Origin: Franzmannia pantelleriensis
GTDB lineage: Bacteria; Pseudomonadota; Gammaproteobacteria; Pseudomonadales; Halomonadaceae
Assembly: GCF_900102875.1 (NCBI RefSeq)
Contig: NZ_FNGH01000016.1
Span: 31,576-95,575 of the forward strand
Direction of reading: 5' to 3'
DNA length: 64,000 nt
Shown: one piece after another, positions 8,573 to 17,522 of the stretch
Layout of the letters: every line of letters starts with the position of its first letter
How positions within the stretch are numbered: position 1 is the stretch's first letter
Made by a program: the position numbers and the translations under genes
The notes under the pieces: generated by a model
Databases searched by the model: none
What the model was told of the DNA's origin: nothing
The model's input: only the letters and a program-made list of their open reading frames with translations

Positions 8573-10375
8573 TCACGACGGATAGAAGGCAGCCTCCTCG
8601 AGGGCCATCAGCGGCTCGGCACCGGCGCGGATCTGCTGCTCCAGCGCCAGGGTATGGGGCAGCATCCGCGCAATGAAGTGGCGCCCCACCGTCAGTTTGG
8701 CCTGATAGAAGGCCGCCCCGGCCGGGCCATCCTGGCGCAGGCCATGCTCGGCGGCACGCGCCATCTTCCACCACATCCAGGCATAGGTGACGTGGCCAAA
8801 CAGCTGCAAGTAGTCATGGGCGGCCGCGCCGAGCTCCTCGGGGTGACCGTCGGCGGCCTCGAGCAGCACGCCGGTCACCGCCTCGAGGCGGGCCAGCTCC
8901 TGTTCACAGGCACGCTGAAATGGCGCCAGCGTATCGCTGGCATCCGCTGCCAGGTCTGCCCGCATGACGGCAGCGAAGCGCTCGACATAGGCACCACGAT
9001 TGCGAAATAGCTTACGCCCTACCAGGTCCATCGCCTGAATGCCGTTGGTGCCCTCGTAGATCATGGCGATACGCGCGTCGCGCACGTACTGCTCGGCCCC
9101 CCACTCCACGCAGTAACCGTTGCCACCATAGAGCTGCTGCGCCTCGACGGTCGCCGCAAAGCCACGATCGGTCAGAAACGCCTTGGCCACCGGGGTCAAC
9201 AGCGCCACCAGATCCGCGGCCTGCTCGCGAGTAGCCGCGTCGGGATGAAATTTGACGCAATCGAGCTGGCTGCCAACGAAGGCGGCGAAGGCTCGCCCAC
9301 CCTCGTTCCAGGCGCGGGTGTTGAGCGCCATGCGGCGTACATCGGGATGCACCAAAATGGGGTCCGCGGGCTGGTCGGGGGCCGCCGGGCCATTCGGCGC
9401 ACGGCTCTGCAAACGCTCGCGGGCAAAGTCCATGGCACTCTGATAGGCCACTTCACCCAGCCCGAGGCCTTGAATCCCGATCGATAGTCGCTCGTAGTTC
9501 ATCATGGTGAACATGGTCGCCAGGCCTTGGTGTGGCTCGCCAATCAGGATGCCCTCGGCGCCATCGAAGTTCATTACGCAGGTGGCGCTGCCCTTGATGC
9601 CCATCTTGTGTTCAAGACCACCGCAGCTCAGCGCATTGCGCTCGCCAAGGCTGCCGTCGGCATTGACCTTGACCTTGGGTACCAGGAACACCGAGATACC
9701 CTTGGAGCCCGCCGGTGCGTCGGGCAGCTTGGCCAGCACCAGGTGGACGATATTGTCGACCATGTCGTGCTCGCCGCCGGTGATCCAGATCTTGCTGCCG
9801 GTGATGGCGTAGCGGTCATCGCCGAGCGGCTCGGCGCGGGTCTTGATCAACCCCAGGTCGGTGCCGCAGTGGGGCTCGGTCAAGCACATGGTGCCCAACC
9901 ACTCGCCACGGTGCATGGGCGGCAGGTAGGTCTGCTTGATGGCCTCCGGGGCGTACTGGTCGAGCAGCAGGGTGGCGCCATTGTTGAGCGCCGGATACAG
10001 CGCGAAGCTGGCGTTGGTGGCGTAGAGCATCTCCTCGAAGGCCACCGTGAGCATCTTGGGCAGGCCCTGGCCGTCGTAGTCCGGGTTACCGCCCAGGCCC
10101 AGCCAGCCGCCTTCGGCCAGGGTCTTGCAAGCCGCCTTGAAGCCCGCGGGCGTGCTCACCTCCCCGTCGCGCAGCCGGCAACCCTCGGCGTCACCGGTCT
10201 GATTGAGGGGGAACAGCTCGGCCTCGGTGACCTTGGCGCCCTCCTCGAGGATGGCATCGGCAAGCTCGGCGCCAAACTCGGCGGTAGCCGGCATGGCCGC
10301 CCACATCGCGGGAGCTTCCAGCACCTCGTTGAGGACGAAACGCATATCGGTCAGCGGTGCCCGATAAAAGGCCAT
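8573..10375 (-). CDS. Acyl-CoA dehydrogenase, long (about 600-residue) class
   Basis: FAD enzyme oxidising an acyl-CoA to the 2,3-enoyl-CoA, feeding electrons to ETF. The 600-residue product starts MAFYRAPLTDMRFVLNEVLE, as in the DmdC/FadE-like group with an extended C-terminus. Visible motifs include GGNPDYDGQGLP, CLTEPHCGTDLG, GSKIWITGGEHDM, NYERLSIGIQGLGLGE and QLYGGNGYCVEWGAEQYVRDARIAMIYEGTNGIQ, the last containing the probable catalytic Glu. GGAGAG precedes the ATG at 10375; a 17-codon upstream extension is not conserved-looking. No neighbouring beta-oxidation genes, so the substrate is unknown. Methylthio-propanoyl-CoA, as in DmdC, is possible but not shown. Confidence 0.9.
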   Translation of the reverse strand: MAFYRAPLTDMRFVLNEVLEAPAMWAAMPATAEFGAELADAILEEGAKVTEAELFPLNQTGDAEGCRLRDGEVSTPAGFKAACKTLAEGGWLGLGGNPDYDGQGLPKMLTVAFEEMLYATNASFALYPALNNGATLLLDQYAPEAIKQTYLPPMHRGEWLGTMCLTEPHCGTDLGLIKTRAEPLGDDRYAITGSKIWITGGEHDMVDNIVHLVLAKLPDAPAGSKGISVFLVPKVKVNADGSLGERNALSCGGLEHKMGIKGSATCVMNFDGAEGILIGEPHQGLATMFTMMNYERLSIGIQGLGLGEVAYQSAMDFARERLQSRAPNGPAAPDQPADPILVHPDVRRMALNTRAWNEGGRAFAAFVGSQLDCVKFHPDAATREQAADLVALLTPVAKAFLTDRGFAATVEAQQLYGGNGYCVEWGAEQYVRDARIAMIYEGTNGIQAMDLVGRKLFRNRGAYVERFAAVMRADLAADASDTLAPFQRACEQELARLEAVTGVLLEAADGHPEELGAAAHDYLQLFGHVTYAWMWWKMARAAEHGLRQDGPAGAAFYQAKLTVGRHFIARMLPHTLALEQQIRAGAEPLMALEEAAFYPS

Positions 10376-10499
10376 GGTGTCTCTCCTGATCGTCGCCGGT
10401 GGCCGACTATTGGCGGCACCAGTCAAAATTCAAACGCTTGCTTGAATACTAGACCAAGGGATGGTCGGCTGTCATAGCGACCTTGGGCGTAGACACCCA

Positions 10500-10538
10500 A
10501 CAAAACGCGGGGGCGCCGGCTCTGCCGACGCCCCCGCG
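10500..10538 (-). terminator. Terminator after the tct operon
   Basis: A ten-base GC stem, CGCGGGGGCG (10506-10515) with CGCCCCCGCG (10529-10538), is followed on the minus strand by TTTTGTTG. It lies about 40 bases past the tctA stop. Confidence 0.8.
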
Positions 10539-10575
10539 AGGGTAGTGCCAATGAAGCTTGATTTGCGTACAGGCC

Positions 10576-12072
10576 TTAGGCGCGGGCACGCGCCCCGGCA
10601 ATAGCCTTCTTGACCATCGGCAGGACCAGCGACAGCGCGGCGATGATCAGCAGCCACATGGAGATCGGTTTGTCGATGAAGATCATCCAGTCGCCGCCGG
10701 AGATCTGCAGCGCGCGGCGCATCGACTCCTCCATGATGGCACCCAGAATCAGCGCCAGGATCAGCGGTGCCGCAGGGAAGCCGAACAGCCGCATGCCGAG
10801 CCCCAGCAGGCCGAAGCCCAGCAGCAGCAGCAGATCGAAGACGCTGAAGCTCATGCCGTAGACGCCGATCATGCAGAAGATCAGGATCAGCGCCAGCAGC
10901 AGCGGGCGCGGCATATCGAGGATCTTGGCGATCAGCGGAATCAGCGGCAGGTTGAGCACCAGCAGGAAGATGTTGCCGATGTACATACTGGCGATCACGC
11001 CCCAGAACACATCGGGACGGCTCTCGATCATCGCCGGCCCGGGGGTCACGCCCATCACCAGCAGCGCACCCAGCAATACCGCGGTGGTGCCCGAGCCGGG
11101 TACGCCGAGGGTCAGAAGCGGCACGAAGGAGCCGGTACAGGCGGCGTTGTTGGCCGCCTCCGGCGCCGCCACGCCCTTGATGTTGCCCTTGCCGAAGGTG
11201 TCACCGTCCTTGGCCAGCCGCTTCTCCATGCTATAACCGAGGAACGAGCCAATGGTGGCGCCGGCCCCCGGCAGTACGCCGGTGAAGAAACCCAGGATCG
11301 AGCTACGGCCGATCGGCGCGGCGATGTCGCGGCACTCGCGGCCGCTGAGCTTGAGCGAGCCGATGGCATTGCGCGGCTGCTCCTTGCCCCCGCCGCCGCG
11401 CAGCAGCATGTAGAAGACCTCGGCCAGAGCGAAGATACCCAGCGCCACGACCAGGAAGTCGATGCCGTCGAGGAGATGGGCGGCACCGAAGGTGTAGCGC
11501 TCGGTGCCGGTCTGCAGGTCGATGCCGATGATCGAGATCATCACCCCGACGACTGCCGCAATCAGGCCCTTGACCAGCGACTTGTCAGACAGCGAGACCA
11601 CCGCGGTGAGACCCAGCACCATCAGGGCGAAATACTCGGCGGGACCGAAGCTCACCGCCACCTTGCCGAGCAGCGGCGCCACCAGCATCAGGAAGATGAT
11701 CGACACCGTGCCGCCGATGAAAGAGGAGTAGGCCGCGATCGCCAGCGCCTTGCCGGCCATGCCCTGCTTGGCCAGCGGGTAGCCGTCGAAGGAGGTGGCC
11801 ACGGTGCCGGCGACGCCCGGCGCGTTGAGCAGAATCGACGACGTCGAGCCGCCGAAGATTGCGCCATAGTAGACGCCGGCCATCAGGATCAGGCCCGACG
11901 ACGGTTCCATGGCGAAGGTGATTGGAATCATCAGCGCCAGCGCACTGATCGGCCCGAGGCCGGGCAGCATGCCGATGATGGTACCGGCAAACACCCCGAA
12001 GAAGACGTAGGCGATGTTCATGGGCTCCAGCGCAATGCCGAAGCCGTACATCAGGTTATTGAAGGCTTCCAT
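10576..12072 (-). CDS. tctA: Tripartite tricarboxylate transporter, large permease TctA
   Basis: Large membrane subunit of a TTT-family secondary transporter, 498 residues with about twelve hydrophobic segments. It shows the TctA signatures FAGTIIGMLPGLGPISALALMIP and FGGSTSSILLNAPGVAGTVAT and a second half-repeat with FFTGVLPGAGATIGSFLGY and PLLTLGVPGSGTTAVLLGAL. The ATG at 12072 was chosen because homology begins with MEAFNNLMYGFGIALEP; an upstream extension overlaps tctB. It starts 34 bases after tctB ends and is followed by a strong terminator. The transported acid is not deducible from sequence. Confidence 0.95.
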   Translation of the reverse strand: MEAFNNLMYGFGIALEPMNIAYVFFGVFAGTIIGMLPGLGPISALALMIPITFAMEPSSGLILMAGVYYGAIFGGSTSSILLNAPGVAGTVATSFDGYPLAKQGMAGKALAIAAYSSFIGGTVSIIFLMLVAPLLGKVAVSFGPAEYFALMVLGLTAVVSLSDKSLVKGLIAAVVGVMISIIGIDLQTGTERYTFGAAHLLDGIDFLVVALGIFALAEVFYMLLRGGGGKEQPRNAIGSLKLSGRECRDIAAPIGRSSILGFFTGVLPGAGATIGSFLGYSMEKRLAKDGDTFGKGNIKGVAAPEAANNAACTGSFVPLLTLGVPGSGTTAVLLGALLVMGVTPGPAMIESRPDVFWGVIASMYIGNIFLLVLNLPLIPLIAKILDMPRPLLLALILIFCMIGVYGMSFSVFDLLLLLGFGLLGLGMRLFGFPAAPLILALILGAIMEESMRRALQISGGDWMIFIDKPISMWLLIIAALSLVLPMVKKAIAGARARA

Positions 12073-12106
12073 GGAAGTATCTCTCTCACGTGACGTTGGC
12101 GTCGGC

Positions 12107-12589
12107 TCAGAGCGGGAGAATGCCCGTCGGCAGATAGACATCCATGACCTTGGTCATGGTCAGATACAGCGCCAGCACCACGCCCAGCGATACCGCCATG
12201 TTGACCCCGTGACGACGATAGCCGTAGTACCAGGCCAGCCCGAAACTGAGTGTGGTGGAAGCGACAACGAACCCAATGGGTGCCAGCAGCAGTGCGTAGA
12301 CAACGATGGCCAGCGAGGTTACTACCACCCGCGACCAAGGACGCAGCAGCAGCGGTTGGGCCTGTTCATTGGGGTCGAGCTCGTCGGGAATATCCTGTGC
12401 CTTGGGTTTTTCAAGGAACAGCAGCAGCGAGAGGCCTAGCAGCGTGAAGCCCAGCACCTTGGGGAACAGGTCTGAGTCGACCGGGCGCGGTAGCGGGAAG
12501 TCGGGTATCTGCCAGGCCATGGCCAAGTAGCCGACGGCTACCAGTGCCAGGCACAGCGCCAGAACCTGGTTTACGTTGAGTCGTGTCAT
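12107..12589 (-). CDS. tctB: Tripartite tricarboxylate transporter, small permease TctB
   Basis: Small membrane subunit (160 residues, four predicted transmembrane segments) that pairs with TctA. Hydrophobic stretches occur at about residues 8-27, 42-60, 85-115 and 130-147, with a charged loop (EKPKAQDIPDELDPNEQAQP) in the middle, as usual for TctB. It lies between tctC and tctA. The 105-base gap to tctC contains two hairpins that could set the binding-protein to permease ratio. Confidence 0.9.
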   Translation of the reverse strand: MTRLNVNQVLALCLALVAVGYLAMAWQIPDFPLPRPVDSDLFPKVLGFTLLGLSLLLFLEKPKAQDIPDELDPNEQAQPLLLRPWSRVVVTSLAIVVYALLLAPIGFVVASTTLSFGLAWYYGYRRHGVNMAVSLGVVLALYLTMTKVMDVYLPTGILPL

Positions 12590-12630
12590 GAGGAGTCTGC
12601 CCCGAACCCTGAGAAGGCGGGTTCAAGTGT

Positions 12631-12669
12631 CGCATTCGAGAATGCGTGGGCCCCGTTAGCGAGGCCCAC
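12631..12669 (-). other. Two hairpins between tctC and tctB
   Basis: CGCATTC-GA-GAATGCG (12631-12646) and GTGGGCC/GGCCCAC (12646-12652 with 12663-12669) form adjacent stems, with no T-run on the minus strand. The location, directly after a periplasmic binding protein gene, suggests attenuation or 3'-end stabilisation. Confidence 0.4.
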
Positions 12670-12694
12670 GCCGTAACAGCGCTGGATGGTCGGC

Positions 12695-13696
12695 TTAGTC
12701 GCCGAGCAGGCCTAGCTCGCTCAGCACTTCGCTGAACTGCTCTTTCTGCGCGTCGAGGAAGTCGCCGAACTCTTCGCTGGTCTGATAAGCGTCGAGCCAG
12801 CCCAGCTGGTCGCGGGCATCGGCCCAACCGTCGGTCTCGAGCATCTCGGCGAAAAGGTTCTCGTAGTAGGCCACCGCCTCTTCCGGCATGTCCGGGGTGC
12901 CCATTACGCCACGCCAGATGTCGAAGGTGTAGTCAATGTCCTGCTCGAGGTAGGTGGGGATATCGGCCAGGGCGCCACCCAGACGCTCCGGCGCCGAGAC
13001 GCCCAGCGCACGAATGTCACTGCCTTCACCCAGCTGACCCGCGGCTTCGCCGGCACCGGTGATGACCGCTTCGACGTGACCGCCCATCAGGTTGGTCATG
13101 GCTTCACCGCCGCCGGAGAACGGGATGTAGTTGACGTCTGCGGCGTTGAGGCCGGCAGCAGAGGCCAGGCCGGCGATGGAGATGTGATCCATGGAGCCCG
13201 GTGCACTGCCGCCACCGACGCTGAGGCTGGTGTTCGCCGCCATGGCTTCCATCAGGTCATTGAGGCTCTCATATTCGGAGTCTGCCGGGACCAGCACGAT
13301 GGAGTAGTCGGTGATCAGGCGCGCGATCGGGGTGAAATCGGTGTGATCGTAGCGCGAGGTGCCGGCCAGCGGAACCAGGATGATCGGCGGGCTGGTGGCG
13401 AAGATCTTGTGCGGATTACCAGCGTCGCGGGCAATCTGTGCCCAGGCCACGGCACCGCCGCCGCCAGGTGTGTTGATCGCGGCGAAGTTGCGCTCGGCGA
13501 GGCCCTCTTCCTGGATCACTCGCGAGGAGGTGCGTACCAGGGTATCCCAGCCGCCACCCGGATTGGCCGGAGCGATGAATTCTACCGAGCTGGTCGGCTG
13601 CCAGTCGTCTGCATGGACGGTGGTCGCCGCGCCAAAGGCCATGGTGGCGGCCAGCGGCAGGGCCAGGAAGGATAGACGGGTAAGTTTGGCGGTCAT
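12695..13696 (-). CDS. tctC: Tripartite tricarboxylate transporter, binding protein TctC
   Basis: Periplasmic solute-binding protein (Bug/TctC family), 333 residues. A signal peptide (MTAKLTRLSFLALPLAATMAFGAATTVHA) is followed by mature DDWQPTSSVEFIAPANPGGGWD, the typical TctC start with its Gly-rich ligand loop. Further family signs are FTPIARLITDYSIVLVPADS and SVGGGSAPGSMDHIS. First gene of tctCBA, placed downstream of the two-component pair that probably senses the same or a related acid. The 174-base region upstream is AT-rich and should contain its promoter, but I cannot assign -35/-10 boxes. Confidence 0.95.
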   Translation of the reverse strand: MTAKLTRLSFLALPLAATMAFGAATTVHADDWQPTSSVEFIAPANPGGGWDTLVRTSSRVIQEEGLAERNFAAINTPGGGGAVAWAQIARDAGNPHKIFATSPPIILVPLAGTSRYDHTDFTPIARLITDYSIVLVPADSEYESLNDLMEAMAANTSLSVGGGSAPGSMDHISIAGLASAAGLNAADVNYIPFSGGGEAMTNLMGGHVEAVITGAGEAAGQLGEGSDIRALGVSAPERLGGALADIPTYLEQDIDYTFDIWRGVMGTPDMPEEAVAYYENLFAEMLETDGWADARDQLGWLDAYQTSEEFGDFLDAQKEQFSEVLSELGLLGD

Positions 13697-13870
13697 GGCG
13701 TTCTCCACTTCAATTGCTTTGGTTGTTATCGGCACGCTTACGGTGCCTTGCTATCGACTCGTCTTGCACCCTAGTGCACGGCGAATCACAGCGACAAGCT
13801 TGTGGCGATAAACAAAAAAAAGCGCATTAACGGCATTTTGCTCATTGTGATCACGACACCCCGCCGACCC

Positions 13871-14611
13871 TCAGGCGCCCTCGCCCAGCCAGTCGTCGGC
13901 CCGGCCTATCAGCCGGTAACGACGCTCCGGCCGGCCTACATCACCATAGCCCAGTTCGGCACGCGCCACGTCCACCGAGACCAGAAATTCCAGATAACGT
14001 CGCGCGGTGGAGCGACTGGCGCCGATCCGGGTCGCCAGCTGCATGGCGGTGAGCGGCCCGGTCTCCTCACTCAGCGCCCCCACCACGGCCCCCAGCGTCA
14101 ACCGATCAATGCCCTTGGGCAGCGCCGTACGCCCCGCAGCCGTCGGCTTGTCGGCGTTCGCACGCATGCGCCCCAGGGTGCGGTCGAGCTCTTCCTGGCT
14201 CATCTCGGCCTTGTGATCCAGCGCCGCACGCTCCTCGCGGAAACGCCGCAGCATCTGCGCCATGCGCTCGCTCTCGGTGGGCTTGATCAGGTAGTCGAAG
14301 ACGCCGCCGCGCAGCGCCTCGGCGATGGTCTCGACCTCCTTGGCAGCCGTGATCATGACGATATCGAGGTGCGCGTGGCGGCGGCGCATCTCCCACAATA
14401 GCTCGAGTCCTTCGACGTCGGGAATATAGGCATCCAGCAGCACCAGATGAATGCTGGCCGCCTCACGCTCGAGTATCGCCAACGCCTCGGCGCCGGTCTT
14501 GGCCATGCCGACTACCTCGAAGCCGTCACTCTGCTCGATGAAGGCGCGGTTGATGTCGGCGATACGGAAATCGTCCTCGACGATCAGGATCCCATATATG
14601 GGTTCGCTCAT
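13871..14611 (-). CDS. CitB/DcuR-type response regulator
   Basis: Response regulator, 246 residues. The receiver domain (about 6-125) has the acidic pair VEDD, the phosphoacceptor Asp in LVLLDAYIPD, the switch residue in MITAAKE and Lys in LIKPTE. A C-terminal helix-turn-helix (TAMQLATRIGASRSTARRYLEFL) fits the CitB/DcuR group that regulates di- and tricarboxylate uptake. It follows its kinase gene after 45 bases and precedes tctCBA, which is the probable target. Autophosphorylation partner and targets are inferred from context. Confidence 0.92.
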   Translation of the reverse strand: MSEPIYGILIVEDDFRIADINRAFIEQSDGFEVVGMAKTGAEALAILEREAASIHLVLLDAYIPDVEGLELLWEMRRRHAHLDIVMITAAKEVETIAEALRGGVFDYLIKPTESERMAQMLRRFREERAALDHKAEMSQEELDRTLGRMRANADKPTAAGRTALPKGIDRLTLGAVVGALSEETGPLTAMQLATRIGASRSTARRYLEFLVSVDVARAELGYGDVGRPERRYRLIGRADDWLGEGA

Positions 14612-14656
14612 CGGTTTCCCTTTGTGCTATGCGTTGCTGGCGTGTTGTTGCTGTCA

Positions 14657-16384
14657 TCAGACGTTGCTGACGCTGGGCTCACGACACAGCGTCTTGTCGA
14701 GCACCACGGTAAAGCCGGCGCCGCCCAGCTCGCTGTCCTCCAGGGTAATGGCGCCGCCGTTTTCCTGACACAGGCGGCTAACCAATGCCAGACCGATACC
14801 GCGATGCTTGCCGGGCTTGGTCGAGAAGCCCTCGCTGAAGATCGACTCGATCTGCTCGGGCGGCACCCCGGGACCGTTATCCTCGACCTCGATCAGCAGC
14901 TGCTCGCCGAGATCGGTGAAGAACAGCCTCACCCTTGGCTGGCGCGGGCCGGCGTCAGCGTCGAGGCCAGTAGCGCTGGGCGTTCCGATGCCCTGGACCG
15001 CGGCGTAGCAGGCGTTGTCGAGCAGGTTGCCGATCACTGTCATCAGCACCTCCTGCCCGTGCAGGGTCAGCGGTACGCTAAGCGAGCTCTGCTCGTCGAT
15101 TTCGAGCAGCACGCCCAGCTCCCTGGCCCGGGTCAGCTTGCCCATTAGGGTACCACTGAGCACCGGATCGGCGACGTGGCCCATCAGAAACGCCATCTGC
15201 GCCTGGGCACGCTCGCTCTCCTGGTGGATCAGCGCCAACGCCTCCTTGACCCGGTCGAGCTGCAGCAGGCCGGAAATGGTGTACAGCTTGTTGGAAAACT
15301 CATGGGCCTGGGCGCGCAGCATGTCGACGTCGCGGGTCACGGCGCTCAGCGCCTGGGACAGATCGACGATCTCGCGTCGGCTGCGGAAGGTCGCCACCGC
15401 CCCTTCGACCTCGCCTTCGTGCATCACCGGCACGCGGTTGACCACCACCGGGTGGTCGCCCAGCCACATCTCCTGGTCGAACTGCCGTTCGCCGCTGTCG
15501 AGCACCTCCATCAGCCGCGAATTGGGCACCACGTCCTGAACCGGCTGACCGAGCACCTCGCGCTCGCTGGGCAGGTCGAGGAAACGCCGACCCTGCTGGT
15601 TGAGCAGGGTGATCTCGCCCTCGTGATTGACCGCCAGGATGCCCTCATGGATCGACTGTAGGATCGCTTCCTTCTCCATCGCCAGGCGTGCGATCTCGTG
15701 AGGCTCGAGCCCCAGGATCACGCGTTTGAGATGGCGCGACAGCCCATAGGCCCCTGCGAAACCAAACACGATCATCAGCGCTACCAGCAGCCAACCGAGG
15801 CTGGTGTGTTCGACGACGTCGAGCTCAACACGGTCGAGCATGAAGCCCACCGAGACGATCCCGACGATATTGCCGTCGGCGTCGAACACCGGTGTCTTGC
15901 CGCGAATCGCCTCGCCCAGTGAACCGGTCGCCTCGGAAACGTAGGACTGGCCATGGATCAGCGCACGGTCATTGTCACCACCGACCATCGGCAGGCCAAG
16001 ACGCTCTTCCAATGGATGGGCATAGCGGATGCCCTCGTCATCGCCGACCACCACGTAACGCGCCCCGGTCTCGCGACGGATGCGCTCGGCGATGGGCTGG
16101 ATGGTGGCACTGGGATCGTCATCATCGAAAGCGTCGATCACGGCCGGAATGCTGGCCACCGAGAGCGCTACCGAGAGCGCCCGCTGGCCGATCTGGTCGG
16201 CAATGATCTCGGCCTTGCGGTGGTTGAGATAGGCACCCTGGGCAAGCAGCATGCCCGCCAGCAGCGCGCCCACCAGCAGCATCACCTGCAGCCGAAAGCT
16301 GCGCAGCTTGAGCCCGCGACGACTGCGACCACGGCGTCGCCAGCGGGCCACTTCGGCAATGGATTCGGAACGGGTCGACGGCAT
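14657..16384 (-). CDS. CitA/DcuS-type sensor histidine kinase
   Basis: Membrane sensor kinase, 575 residues. Order: basic cytoplasmic N-terminus, TM1 (about 31-50), a periplasmic PAS-like CitA sensor domain (RYVVVGDDEGIRYAHPLEERLG), TM2 (about 187-207), a cytoplasmic PAS domain (EAILQSIHEGILAVNHEGEI), the DHp helix with the phosphoaccepting His in RAQAHEFSNKLYTISGLLQL, and a HATPase domain (NLLDNACYA, DNGPGVPPE, GIGLALVSRLC). The periplasmic fold suggests direct sensing of a carboxylate, consistent with tctCBA downstream. Ligand unknown. Confidence 0.93.
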   Translation of the reverse strand: MPSTRSESIAEVARWRRRGRSRRGLKLRSFRLQVMLLVGALLAGMLLAQGAYLNHRKAEIIADQIGQRALSVALSVASIPAVIDAFDDDDPSATIQPIAERIRRETGARYVVVGDDEGIRYAHPLEERLGLPMVGGDNDRALIHGQSYVSEATGSLGEAIRGKTPVFDADGNIVGIVSVGFMLDRVELDVVEHTSLGWLLVALMIVFGFAGAYGLSRHLKRVILGLEPHEIARLAMEKEAILQSIHEGILAVNHEGEITLLNQQGRRFLDLPSEREVLGQPVQDVVPNSRLMEVLDSGERQFDQEMWLGDHPVVVNRVPVMHEGEVEGAVATFRSRREIVDLSQALSAVTRDVDMLRAQAHEFSNKLYTISGLLQLDRVKEALALIHQESERAQAQMAFLMGHVADPVLSGTLMGKLTRARELGVLLEIDEQSSLSVPLTLHGQEVLMTVIGNLLDNACYAAVQGIGTPSATGLDADAGPRQPRVRLFFTDLGEQLLIEVEDNGPGVPPEQIESIFSEGFSTKPGKHRGIGLALVSRLCQENGGAITLEDSELGGAGFTVVLDKTLCREPSVSNV

Positions 16385-16503
16385 CGAAGGGTCTCGGCGA
16401 AGAGCGAGACCTCATTGTCGCACGCCAGGACCACCAATCAAGCTACCGTATGGCGCCAAGAGGCCTGTCCACATCGGCCTGCCAGGCGCTGGCAACATCC
16501 TAC

Positions 16504-17376
16504 TCAGGCGCTATCGGCGTTGGCCTCGGGGGTCGGGTGCTTGCCCTCCTGCCAGCCGCCGCAGCCCGAACCGCGCGGGTCGAACCACGCCAGGCGCGAG
16601 TGCAGCGCCACTACCTGGCCGACGATGATCAAGGTCGGCGGCTTGATCGTGCCCGCCCCCAGCGCGTCCGGCAAGTGTCGCAGGGTGCCGACATGCACCC
16701 GTTGGCGGGCCGTGGTGCCCTGCTCGATCAGTGCCAGCGGGGTATCGTCGGCGAGGCCGTGGTCGCGCAGGGCCTGGCTGATGATCGGCAGTCCGCCCAA
16801 GCCCATGTAAAACACCAGCGTCTGGCCAGGGTGAGCCAGAGTGGCCCAGTCGAGATCGCAGCTGCCGTTTTGCAGATGGCCAGTGATGAAGCGCACCGAC
16901 TGGGCATGATCGCGATGGGTCAGTGGAATGCCGGCATAGGCGCCGCAGCCTGCGGCTGCCGTCACACCGGGAATCACCTCGAAGTCTACGCCGGCTAACG
17001 CCAGCGTCTCGAGCTCTTCACCACCGCGGCCGAAGATGAACGGATCGCCGCCCTTGAGTCGCACCACCCGCTTGCCCTGACGCGCCCAGTCCACCAACGC
17101 CTGGTTGATGCCCTCCTGGGGCACACTGTGCTGCGAGCGGGCCTTGCCGACGTAGAGTCGCCGGGCCTCGGCGTTGGCCATGGCCAGGATCTCGTCGCTA
17201 ACCAGGCGATCGTGAAGGATCACCTCGGCCAACTGCAGACGCTTGAGCGCCTTGAGCGTCAGCAACTCGGGATCGCCGGGCCCGGCACCCACCAGGGCCA
17301 CCTGGCCACGCGGGAAATCACGGCGATGGGCCAGACTGGCATCGGTGGACAGAGGGCAGTGAGTCGAGTCGGCCAT
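16504..17376 (-). CDS. cobA: Uroporphyrinogen-III C-methyltransferase
   Basis: SAM-dependent enzyme that methylates uroporphyrinogen III twice to precorrin-2, the branch point to siroheme and cobalamin. Family motifs: [19 protein letters not shown] near the N-terminus, [16 protein letters not shown], and [20 protein letters not shown]. It is a stand-alone enzyme of 290 residues without the CysG N-terminal dehydrogenase/chelatase module. The N-terminus is about 25 residues longer than the minimal domain and the C-terminus ends in a poorly conserved tail. The SD before the ATG is weak, so the start is uncertain. Symbol sumT or cysG-type would also fit. Confidence 0.93.
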   Translation of the reverse strand: MADSTHCPLSTDASLAHRRDFPRGQVALVGAGPGDPELLTLKALKRLQLAEVILHDRLVSDEILAMANAEARRLYVGKARSQHSVPQEGINQALVDWARQGKRVVRLKGGDPFIFGRGGEELETLALAGVDFEVIPGVTAAAGCGAYAGIPLTHRDHAQSVRFITGHLQNGSCDLDWATLAHPGQTLVFYMGLGGLPIISQALRDHGLADDTPLALIEQGTTARQRVHVGTLRHLPDALGAGTIKPPTLIIVGQVVALHSRLAWFDPRGSGCGGWQEGKHPTPEANADSA

Positions 17377-17467
17377 TCAAAAGAACCAAAAGGTATAAAA
17401 AGAAGAGTAGATATGCCGTAGTTTAGGGCATGCAGATCGGCACCGCCAGCCTCACCTGAAGACGACA

Positions 17468-17498
17468 CTGCCCCGCCGGCCAGGGGCCGACGGGGCAG
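17468..17498 (-). terminator. Hairpin after the NSS transporter gene (terminator-like)
   Basis: CTGCCCCG (17468-17475) pairs with CGGGGCAG (17491-17498), extended by imperfect inner pairing. It lies just beyond the stop at 17523 on the minus strand. The following minus-strand sequence is only weakly T-rich, so this is a probable rather than certain intrinsic terminator. Confidence 0.45.
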
Positions 17499-17522
17499 TA
17501 GCAGTGTAAGACGCCAGGCAAC

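Noticed and set aside
10558..12093. A 511-codon plus-strand frame rich in Gln, His and Asp
   Set aside because: It mirrors tctA on the opposite strand; composition is that of a shadow frame.
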